Source: Chloroflexota bacterium | GTDB taxonomy: Bacteria > Chloroflexota > Anaerolineae > JACRMK01 | Direction of reading: 5' to 3' | DNA length: 11,865 nucleotides | NCBI GenBank assembly: GCA_016200765.1 | Contig: JACQEC010000204.1 | Span: 1 to 11,865, forward strand | In this document: positions 1-5,786 of the stretch, in pieces | Layout of the letters: each line of letters begins with the position of its first letter | Position numbering within the stretch: the stretch's first letter is position 1 | The notes under the pieces: model-generated | Told to the model about the DNA's origin: nothing | What the model saw: the letters and a program-made list of their open reading frames with translations, nothing else | Database searches by the model: none | Made by a program: the position numbers and the translations under genes

Positions 1-627
1 GGAGTTCGTCTTGACCAGCGTGTCCACGAACTGCTGGAAGTCGGCGTGCGAGTGAAACTCGCGCGGGATGCCGGTGCGCGGGAAGTTGCGGAAGATGACA
101 CTGCGGTACGACTTCAGCCCCGTCTCGCGCCCCATCCAGAACGGCGAACTGGTCGAGAGGCAGAGCACATGCGGCAGGAAGTAGCGCACCACGTTCATCG
201 CGTCAATCAGGAACTCCGGGTCTTCGACGCCGATGTGAACGTGCGTGCCGAAGATGAGCAGGCGCTGGGCCAATTCGCCCATATCCTGCCGCACGCCGAT
301 ATAGCGCTCGTAGGGCGTGATATCCTGCTCCATCCACGACGAGAACGGGTGCGAGCCGGCGGCGGCAATCTTCAGGCCGTTGCGCGCGGCCAGCTCCATG
401 ATGCCGCCGCGCAGGCGCACCAATTCAGCGCGCGCTTCGGCGGGGGTGCGGCAGACGCTGGTGCCGACCTCGACGATGGACTGATGCAGTTCGGGTTTCA
501 TCTGCTCGCGCAAGATCATCTTGCCCGCTTCGAGCAGTTCGGTGATGTACGATTTCAGTTCGCCGGTGTTGGGGTCAATAATCTGATACTCTTCTTCGAT
601 GCCGATGCTAAAGGAAGGGGTGGGCAT
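1..627 (-). CDS. Carboxylate-amine ligase, GCS2/YbdK type (partial, C-terminus beyond window)
   Basis: I translated the minus strand from the ATG at 627 and obtained 209 open codons running off the window's left edge. The protein begins MPTPSFSIGIEEEY; the GIEEEY motif (residues 9-14) is the hallmark of the glutamate-cysteine ligase 2 family, whose acidic residues bind metal and ATP. A GTHVHIGV motif at residues 127-134 and a SPFW motif at 161-164 also fit the family. Members are usually about 370 residues, so roughly 160 are missing. The family joins an amino acid amine to a carboxylate using ATP in the cytoplasm; the substrate cannot be read here. A GAGGAG sequence lies just upstream of the ATG. 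The gene starts 33 bases after the circularly permuted ATP-grasp gene, so it is probably the third gene of a three-ligase operon. Calling it gamma-glutamylcysteine synthetase would be over-specific. Confidence 0.9.
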   Translation of the reverse strand, partial: MPTPSFSIGIEEEYQIIDPNTGELKSYITELLEAGKMILREQMKPELHQSIVEVGTSVCRTPAEARAELVRLRGGIMELAARNGLKIAAAGSHPFSSWMEQDITPYERYIGVRQDMGELAQRLLIFGTHVHIGVEDPEFLIDAMNVVRYFLPHVLCLSTSSPFWMGRETGLKSYRSVIFRNFPRTGIPREFHSHADFQQFVDTLVKTNS

Positions 628-660
628 AATCTCCTCAGGCGTCGCGTGGGGACGACGACA

Positions 661-2013
661 TTAGCGCTTCTCAATCACCATCGTCGGCACGGTCGAGCCG
701 CCGCCGGCGGTGACGTTGAGCAGGGCGGCGGTGGAGATGCGCGTCAGGCAGCCCGACATGTAGTCGCCATACCAGATATAGGGGTTGGTGTCGAGCATCG
801 TGCTGTAGATGTTCAACTGGCCGTTCACCAGCGCTGGGAATTCCTCGCTGGGAATGGACACGCGCCGCTGGGCGATGGTGGGTTGATCGAGCGCGGCGCG
901 GAGCGCCTGTTCCCACTCTGTCTGGCCGGCCTCCCAGCCGAGCACGATACCTTTGCCGCCGTACTCATCGCTGGGCTTGAGCACAAAGTCGTCCTTGTGC
1001 GTCTGCAGATGGTTCAGCAGGTCAACCGGCTGGCCGTCGAGCGTGGTGTGGCACTCGGCGACGATGCGCGTCCACGGGACATAGGTCGCAATCGCCTGCC
1101 GTTCGTCCGGCGTGAACAGGTGGCCGTTGCGCTCGTCGCTCAAGACGGCGAGGCTGGTCTTGCGGTGGAGAATCTTACAGCGGAACGGGTTCACCATGCA
1201 CGCCGCGCCATCGGCCACGGCGCGCACCACCGGATGCTCCAACCCGCCGCGCTCAATCAACTCGGTAATCAGCACGCGCTTGTAGATGAGCGTGATGTGA
1301 AAGTCGCCGGCCATCAGTTTGCCGCCGCGATACTCGCACTCGCGCGGGTCGGCGATGATGCAGTCGTAGCCCTGCGCGTCGAAGTAGTCCTTGAACAACA
1401 CAAACTCGCTGTAGGTGGGCACCTCGCGCCAGTCGAGGATGGCGATGCGGGGCCGCTCGCGCCCTCCCCACTGCTGATAGGAATCCAACAGCGCGTGCAG
1501 AACGTGATGGCGCGCGGCGAGCTTGGTGACCTCGTAGCGTTTCTCGAACTCGCGCATGACGGGCAGGCCATAGAAGATTTCGGTCAACGCTTCGTTGTAG
1601 CCGGGCGCGGCGGGAATCTCGGCGTTGTATTCGGTGAATTGCACGCTGTCTTTGTCGGAGACGAAAAACGAGTCCATGCGCGATGACGGGCTGGGGGCGC
1701 GGAAGCCCGGCTCGACCTGAATCAGTTTCTCTTCCCAGTCGGCCAGTTTGAACTGGGCGCGGAACGCGGCATCGGCCAGCGCGGCCTCATAGACCTTGCG
1801 GAAGGCGGGCATGACCGCGCGAATGGCGCGTTGTAGGAACCGGTACTGCTCGCCGGTCAGGAAGCGCGGCCGCAGAACGGTGCAGAGCGGGCGCGCGCCA
1901 AAGAATAGCCCGCGCCGTTGCTGTTGCTGGGTCAGTTGAAATTGGCTGGCGCGCGCGGTCTCGTCGGCCAGCAGGGAATGGTAGGTGTCAATCGCTTCGC
2001 GCAGGTTGGTCAT
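661..2013 (-). CDS. Circularly permuted ATP-grasp family protein (DUF407-like)
   Basis: This 450-residue protein matches the circularly permuted ATP-grasp family. Visible hallmarks are FTEYNAEIPAAPGYNEAL (residues 126-143), the nucleotide-binding LKPSDEYGGKGIVLGWE segment (345-361) and the C-terminal RISTAALLNVTAGGGSTVP region (425-443). The middle of the protein (about 188-330) carries RIAILDWREVPTYSEF and VNPFRCK, also typical. Such enzymes form amide bonds through an acyl-phosphate and are often encoded beside other amidoligases. I chose the ATG at 2013 because it follows ACGGAG and lies 14 bases after the previous stop. A longer reading back to 2202 adds 63 Arg/Gly/Ala-rich residues that overlap the upstream ATP-grasp gene in another frame and have no family resemblance. 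There is no signal peptide or membrane segment, so it should be cytoplasmic. The substrate is unknown. Confidence 0.9.
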   Translation of the reverse strand: MTNLREAIDTYHSLLADETARASQFQLTQQQQRRGLFFGARPLCTVLRPRFLTGEQYRFLQRAIRAVMPAFRKVYEAALADAAFRAQFKLADWEEKLIQVEPGFRAPSPSSRMDSFFVSDKDSVQFTEYNAEIPAAPGYNEALTEIFYGLPVMREFEKRYEVTKLAARHHVLHALLDSYQQWGGRERPRIAILDWREVPTYSEFVLFKDYFDAQGYDCIIADPRECEYRGGKLMAGDFHITLIYKRVLITELIERGGLEHPVVRAVADGAACMVNPFRCKILHRKTSLAVLSDERNGHLFTPDERQAIATYVPWTRIVAECHTTLDGQPVDLLNHLQTHKDDFVLKPSDEYGGKGIVLGWEAGQTEWEQALRAALDQPTIAQRRVSIPSEEFPALVNGQLNIYSTMLDTNPYIWYGDYMSGCLTRISTAALLNVTAGGGSTVPTMVIEKR

Positions 2014-2027
2014 AGGCGCTCCGTAGG

Positions 2028-3026
2028 CTAGGCCGCTTTCTTGGCGCGGGGTTTGCGGGCGGCGGGCTTGCGTTTCGGCGTCTGCGCCTCGGCCGCCGGC
2101 GCGCCCTGACCGCCAAAGAAGCGGCTCCAGCGCAGTTCCACGCCCTGCGGCTGAGGCTCTTTGGCCAGGCGGATGCACAGCGCGGCCATGTGCTCGACGC
2201 ACCAGCGATGGAACGGCAGGCTCAACGAGTTGACATCCATATCGGGCGCGGGATTCATGAAGTCAATAGCGTACGGCACGCCGTCTTTGATAGCCCACTC
2301 GACCGTGTTCATGTCGTAGCCGAGCGCCTGCACCAGTTTCCGGCAGTCGCCGACGATGCGCTCGTGCATCTCCGGCGATAGGTCATGGGGCATGTAGCGG
2401 CGGTTGTCCGGGTCGTACTTCATCACCAGAATATCGTCCTGCCCCAGACACATACAGCGCACGTAGTTGTCCCACTGGATGAACTCCTGCATGACCATGG
2501 TCAGCAGGCCGCTCTCGTTGTAGCGCGCCCACAGTTCCTCAAACGAGTTGATCTTGTTGACGTTCTTCCAGCCGCCGCCATGCGCGTCCTTGAGGATGAT
2601 CGGGAAGCCGCCCAGATAATCCACATGCTCCTTCCACGGCACGGGGAACAGCAGGTTGCGCAGGCTCTCGTTGTGGACAATGCCGGGCACATAGTCCTTG
2701 TTGGGCAGAACCACGGTCTTGGGGCTGGCGACGCCAAGGCGGGTGGCGAGCGAGGCTTCAAAGAACTTGTCGTCGGCCGTCCACATAAAGGGGTTATTGA
2801 CCACGTGGGCGCCTTGCAGGACGGCGTTCTTCAGATACGAGCGGTAGTAGGGCACCTCATGCGAGATGCGATCCACGATGACCGCGTACTCGCACGGCTC
2901 ATTCATGCGCGTGCCGCCGAGTTTGGCGTACTCGGCTATCACGCCTTCGTTACGCTGGTTGACCTCTTCGATGAAGGCGGGCGGCCACGACCACTCGCGC
3001 CCGACGATGACTCCGATTTTGAGCAT
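2028..3026 (-). CDS. ATP-grasp ligase, D-Ala-D-Ala/RimK-like fold, with basic C-terminal tail
   Basis: A 332-residue ATP-grasp protein. The N-terminal pre-ATP domain runs through about residue 80 (GVIVGREWSWPPAF, then NNPFMWTADDKFF). The candidate ATP-binding lysine and glycine loop are FPIILKDAHGGGW (141-153, Lys146). MQEFIQWDNYVRCM (179-192) supplies the nucleotide-contacting Glu181 and Arg190. VPYAIDFMNPAPDMD (250-264) carries the metal-binding Asp255 and Asn258 at the expected place. The fold catalyses ATP-dependent carboxylate-amine ligation. The last 20 residues are rich in Lys, Arg, Ala and Pro (PKRKPAARKPRAKKAA), an extension unlike the catalytic fold. The ATG at 3026 is preceded by GGGAGG at good spacing. 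The next ligase starts 14 bases after the stop. Substrates cannot be inferred from sequence alone. Confidence 0.88.
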   Translation of the reverse strand: MLKIGVIVGREWSWPPAFIEEVNQRNEGVIAEYAKLGGTRMNEPCEYAVIVDRISHEVPYYRSYLKNAVLQGAHVVNNPFMWTADDKFFEASLATRLGVASPKTVVLPNKDYVPGIVHNESLRNLLFPVPWKEHVDYLGGFPIILKDAHGGGWKNVNKINSFEELWARYNESGLLTMVMQEFIQWDNYVRCMCLGQDDILVMKYDPDNRRYMPHDLSPEMHERIVGDCRKLVQALGYDMNTVEWAIKDGVPYAIDFMNPAPDMDVNSLSLPFHRWCVEHMAALCIRLAKEPQPQGVELRWSRFFGGQGAPAAEAQTPKRKPAARKPRAKKAA

Positions 3027-3057
3027 AGATAGCCTCCCATAAGCGTTGTGGGTACGA

Positions 3058-3420
3058 TCAACTATAGTCGTTCAGCCAGCGGATCTGATTCTTCAAATCG
3101 TCCGCGGACACCGAGTTCAAGAGACGAAGCAGGCGGCGTAACAAGATACCCATAGGCTCGCGCGTGGACATGATGATTCCCCAGTGTTCCTTGCCCGCTG
3201 TCCTATAAGCGTCATGCAGAGCGACAAAATCTCTGATGTTGAACGTCAGGATCGCTCGCTGTTCAGCGCAGGCGAAGGCCAGTTGCTCGTCATCCGACTT
3301 CGTCAGCATATCGCCTTCTTGTGAGGACTTTACATCAAATCCATAAAGTCGCAACTGCTCAGCCATCCGTGGCGATAGATGCTCGTTCAAATGAAGTTTC
3401 GGGGCGTTAGGCTGTGGCAT
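3058..3420 (-). CDS. DUF5615 PIN-like toxin candidate
   Basis: A 120-residue protein of the DUF5615 PIN-like family, which commonly follows a DUF433 gene and is regarded as the nuclease partner in a type II-like TA pair. Family features are LHLNEHLSPRMAEQLRLYGF near the N-terminus, SDDEQLAFACAEQRAILTFN (42-61), RDF at 63-65, HWGIIM (78-83) and a Leu/Arg-rich C-terminal helix. Position 12 is Asn where the family usually shows an acidic residue (LYLDEHLSP-like), so catalysis may be altered. The start at 3420 lies inside the preceding DUF433 gene (14-base overlap), a sign of translational coupling. The stop is 31 bases before the ATP-grasp start. The presumed role is cleavage of RNA, inhibited by the DUF433 protein; this follows the family assignment and is untested. 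Confidence 0.82.
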   Translation of the reverse strand: MPQPNAPKLHLNEHLSPRMAEQLRLYGFDVKSSQEGDMLTKSDDEQLAFACAEQRAILTFNIRDFVALHDAYRTAGKEHWGIIMSTREPMGILLRRLLRLLNSVSADDLKNQIRWLNDYS

Positions 3421-3709
3421 GGGCGTAATGTTCTAGCCAGTATTCGTAGCTATTCTCCTGGCGGACACGATCAATCTCTTCTCGGTGATCGTGATAGTAG
3501 GCCAATGCGCTGAAAACGGCGGCCGGTTTCAAGTAGTTCCACTCCGCCAGAAATTCCTCCACCGACATACCCACTTTGTAGTAATACTCGACGATGTGCC
3601 AGACCGCGATGCGCGTGCCCTCGATAATCGCCTCGCCGCCGCAAACGCCTTCAATTCTAACGATATGCGGGTAGTCAGTTTTTTGAGTTCGCCTGTCTCT
3701 AGTCGTCAT
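3407..3709 (-). CDS. DUF433 antitoxin candidate (paired with DUF5615)
   Basis: This 100-residue protein carries the DUF433 core, a small helix-turn-helix-like domain: VCGGEAIIEGTRIAVWHIVE (23-42), then YYYKVGMSVEEFLAEW and LKPAAVFSALAYYHDHREEI (60-79). DUF433 proteins are typically encoded directly upstream of DUF5615 PIN-like proteins and act as antitoxin and probable DNA-binding autoregulator. Here the stop overlaps the DUF5615 start by 14 bases, the usual arrangement. The start is the ATG at 3709, with only a distant AAGG upstream, so initiation may depend on coupling to the HicB-CPCC gene that ends 21 bases earlier. A second DUF433 gene (4705-5016) lies in the same cluster; the two share the core but diverge at both ends, so they are not a recent duplication. 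Confidence 0.87.
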   Translation of the reverse strand: MTTRDRRTQKTDYPHIVRIEGVCGGEAIIEGTRIAVWHIVEYYYKVGMSVEEFLAEWNYLKPAAVFSALAYYHDHREEIDRVRQENSYEYWLEHYAHATA

Positions 3710-3730
3710 CGGATCAATACCTTGCCTTCC

Positions 3731-4198
3731 CTACAGCTCTTCTGGCGTAGGCGGCCGCACGTGGTTGATATACTCTTTTTTACATGCGCCGAATTCGTCG
3801 AAGTTTATTATGGCTTGCGTAAGACTTAATACCCCGTTTGGCCCTCCCCTCACTATATCTGCATCATGATCGTCCTGGCCGTCATCTTCCCAAGAACAAA
3901 CAGGACAAATATCGTAGCCCCCTCTTGTTTCTAGAGTCTTATGATGGCAGCAAGGACATCTGTAAAGTTCGCCTTCTCTGGCTTCGGCGAACACGTCAAT
4001 CAACCGTCCTTTGGGCTTCGGTATAGAGCGCCCCAACGCCCGTGCAGTTTCAATCCATTCTTGGCTGATCACTTCCACAGTGGCCAGAGCCTCTTGATAG
4101 GTATGGCCATCTGCCATGCAACCGGGCAATTCAGGCACCTCGGCGATATAGGCTTCGTCCTCGTCGCTCCAATGGATAATCACGTCATATTTAATCAT
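3731..4198 (-). CDS. HicB-like antitoxin domain fused to a CPCC cysteine-rich domain
   Basis: A 155-residue two-domain protein. Residues 1-66 are a HicB-type antitoxin fold: IIHWSDEDEAYIAEVPELPG, then the helical ATVEVISQEWIETARALGR segment ending SIPKPKGRL. Residues 79-155 match the cysteine-rich CPCC family: YRCPCC (Cys81, 83, 84), GYDICPVCSWEDDGQD (Cys98, 101) and GGPNGVLSLTQAIINFDEFG. The cysteines probably bind zinc. HicB normally neutralises the HicA RNase through its N-terminal domain and carries a DNA-binding domain at its C-terminus; here the CPCC module takes that place and no hicA lies next to it. The ORF is continuous, so this is a true in-frame fusion unless the assembly is wrong. 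AGGAAAGAG precedes the ATG at 4198. It sits 11 bases after the HEPN gene and 21 before DUF433. Confidence 0.85.
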   Translation of the reverse strand: MIKYDVIIHWSDEDEAYIAEVPELPGCMADGHTYQEALATVEVISQEWIETARALGRSIPKPKGRLIDVFAEAREGELYRCPCCHHKTLETRGGYDICPVCSWEDDGQDDHDADIVRGGPNGVLSLTQAIINFDEFGACKKEYINHVRPPTPEEL

Positions 4199-4209
4199 CG
4201 GCTCTTTCC

Positions 4210-4674
4210 TTAGGAAGTCTGCTTCAAGATTGCGCTGAGCCGCTTTGTTAGGTCACGCAGTTCGACAAGTGATAGACAAACTTCCCAATCTTTGATTCCA
4301 GGTCGCGTTCGAGGATCAACGTTCCAAAGTTTAACACCAGTCAGGTTGTAGCCGTCCGTTATGAACTCGATATTGAAATGGGCAACAGCATGTCGCATGT
4401 AGCGAATGAGCTCTCGTAAGTTGGGAGTCTTGGGATGATTGGCGATTATCGGGGGAATAGCCCACCCTTGCTGTTTCAAATCAGCAAGGGGAGTAGTTGG
4501 AATCTGCGTGAATTGCGCTTCTTTTGGCAAAACAATGATGCCCAGCAACGAGTTTATCAACTGGGTTACTTCATACACTTCCATATTAGGATCATTTGCT
4601 TTTAGCGTTTCTATCAGCTCTAGGTTTTTCTGTGTCCGTTCTATGAAATCTTTTACCAAGTGTTTGTATTCCAT
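4210..4674 (-). CDS. HEPN-domain protein (pEK499_p136-like), candidate RNase
   Basis: A 154-residue, mostly helical protein. VTQLINSLLGIIVLPKEAQF (37-56) and LRELIRYMRHAVAHFNIEF (86-104) resemble HEPN proteins of the pEK499_p136-like group. Arg94 and His99 in RHAVAH form the R-x4-H motif that is the catalytic signature of HEPN ribonucleases. The length fits a stand-alone domain. HEPN proteins often act as toxins or defence RNases with a partner antitoxin, commonly a MNT nucleotidyltransferase. No MNT gene is present; the gene 30 bases upstream encodes DUF433 and the one 11 bases downstream encodes the HicB-CPCC fusion. The ATG at 4674 is preceded by AGGG at normal spacing. Base composition looks clearly less GC-rich than the ligase genes, which suggests transfer. 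Family identification is moderately firm; the partner is unknown. Confidence 0.72.
   Translation of the reverse strand: MEYKHLVKDFIERTQKNLELIETLKANDPNMEVYEVTQLINSLLGIIVLPKEAQFTQIPTTPLADLKQQGWAIPPIIANHPKTPNLRELIRYMRHAVAHFNIEFITDGYNLTGVKLWNVDPRTRPGIKDWEVCLSLVELRDLTKRLSAILKQTS
4465..4490. repeat. Perfect 9-bp hairpin inside the HEPN gene
   Basis: CCCTTGCTG at 4465-4473 and CAGCAAGGG at 4482-4490 are exact reverse complements separated by an 8-base loop. The hairpin lies within the coding sequence of the HEPN protein (about residues 61-70). No T-run follows on either strand, so it is not a standard intrinsic terminator. It could affect mRNA folding or be chance. Confidence 0.5.
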
Positions 4675-4704
4675 GGTTTTCCCTGCTTCTGAGCCAAGTT
4701 GCGT

Positions 4705-5016
4705 TCAGGCATGACCGAGCGATTTTAGCTTGTTGTGCATTAGAGATGGATTATCGCGTTGGAAGGCTTCTACGTAAGCGGCGTCCTGCTCAATCGCCAA
4801 ATCAATCTCGGCCCGATGGTCGTAGTAGTAAGCCATGGCCGCGTGGACGTCAGCCGGCGACAGATCGTATTTACCGGCGATTTCTTCCAACGACTGTCCC
4901 AAGCGCAGATGCATCAGCGCGATGTCCATCACCGCGATGCGCGTGCCAGCGATACGCGGTTTGCCGCTACGCGCCTCGGGTGAGATCGCGATGTGTTGTT
5001 CTAGAGATGTGGTCAT
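4705..5016 (-). CDS. DUF433 protein, second copy, upstream of HEPN gene
   Basis: A 103-residue protein with the DUF433 core: EARSGKPRIAGTRIAVMDIA (14-33), LRLGQSLEEIAGKYDLSPADV and AAMAYYYDHRAEIDLAIEQD (59-78). It is probably a DNA-binding antitoxin by family association. Unlike the copy at 3407-3709 it is not followed by a DUF5615 gene; the next gene, 30 bases on, is the HEPN gene, making a candidate non-canonical TA pair. The ATG at 5016 follows a GGCAGGA ribosome-binding site. The gene begins 25 bases after the esterase stop, with no obvious promoter between, so it may be read from upstream. Alternatively its DUF5615 partner was lost and replaced. Confidence 0.86.
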   Translation of the reverse strand: MTTSLEQHIAISPEARSGKPRIAGTRIAVMDIALMHLRLGQSLEEIAGKYDLSPADVHAAMAYYYDHRAEIDLAIEQDAAYVEAFQRDNPSLMHNKLKSLGHA

Positions 5017-5041
5017 TGATCCTGCCCATCGTCACACGATT

Positions 5042-5779
5042 TTAGAACTTCGCCCCGATATAATACTTCAGCATCTCCCGCCATGTCGGCCAGTCGTGCG
5101 GCATGTCGTAGCCCCACAGGTCAAGCTCATGCGGGATGCCCTTCGCGCCGAGAATGGCCGACAGGCGGCGCGAGCCGTTCGGGTTTTCGTAGGCGCCCTG
5201 CCCGCTCAAGATATAGAGGCGCGTCTTCTGCCGCAGAAGCGGCAAATAGGTGTCGTCGTTCAGGTTGGGCAGGTAATCGTAGGGGCTGTTGAAGTACACG
5301 TTCTCGTCGTAATAGCCGTTGGCAAACGAGCGGATGTTGTAATTCCCGCTCATGGCGATCATGCCGTCGAACAGGTCGGGCCGGCGGAAGAGTTGGTTGG
5401 CGCAGTGGTACGCGCCGAGACTTGCCCCCGCCGTGCTGATCCCGATGCGCCCCCGGCACGAGTTCCAGATGTACGGGACGACCTCCTCCGTGATATATCT
5501 ATTATATTGATTCTGCCGCAGGGCGCGATCGCGCGGGGGCATGTTGCGGTTCATCCACGACTCGCGGTTGATGCTGTTGATCGAAAAGACCTTCACCTTG
5601 CCGCTGTCAATAAACGGCTGGATCACGTCAATCACCAGAAACCGCTCGTATTCCAGATAATCGGCGGCGGCGGTCGGGAACATCAACAGCGGGAAGCCGT
5701 AATGCCCATAGGTCACGATCTCCATATACTGGTCGAGGCTGGGGCTGTGCCAGCCATCCAGAATCCGTTGCACGGTCAA
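5042..5779 (-). CDS. Putative esterase-family alpha/beta hydrolase (TTG start)
   Basis: A 245-residue alpha/beta hydrolase of the putative esterase (esterase D-like) family. The nucleophile elbow is GASLG at 118-122 with Ser120, in the context ISTAGASLGAYHCANQLF. The likely catalytic histidine is His228 in GYDMPHDWPTW. The early segment YGHYGFPLLMFPTA (24-37) and the DLFDGMIAMSGNY segment (135-147) are also typical. There is no signal peptide, so it is probably cytoplasmic. The start is TTG at 5779, chosen because GAGGGAG lies just upstream and the reading frame opens 7 bases after the subtilase stop. An ATG overlapping that stop is in a frame that ends after four codons, and the next in-frame ATG would remove 18 residues. 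Ester, thioester or peptide-like substrates are all possible. Its position upstream of ligase genes suggests a hydrolase for a modified product, but this is inference. Confidence 0.82.
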   Translation of the reverse strand: MTVQRILDGWHSPSLDQYMEIVTYGHYGFPLLMFPTAAADYLEYERFLVIDVIQPFIDSGKVKVFSINSINRESWMNRNMPPRDRALRQNQYNRYITEEVVPYIWNSCRGRIGISTAGASLGAYHCANQLFRRPDLFDGMIAMSGNYNIRSFANGYYDENVYFNSPYDYLPNLNDDTYLPLLRQKTRLYILSGQGAYENPNGSRRLSAILGAKGIPHELDLWGYDMPHDWPTWREMLKYYIGAKF

Positions 5780-5786
5780 TTCTCCC

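Noticed and set aside
46..1686. 546-codon open frame on the plus strand opposite the GCS2 and circularly permuted ATP-grasp genes
   Set aside because: The protein is rich in Arg, Ala, His and Val with no recognisable domain, and runs antisense to two clear enzyme genes. It is a high-GC shadow frame.
2014..2202. N-terminal extension of the circularly permuted ATP-grasp protein
   Set aside because: It overlaps the upstream ATP-grasp gene in another frame and adds 63 residues unlike the family; the ATG at 2013 has a ribosome-binding site.
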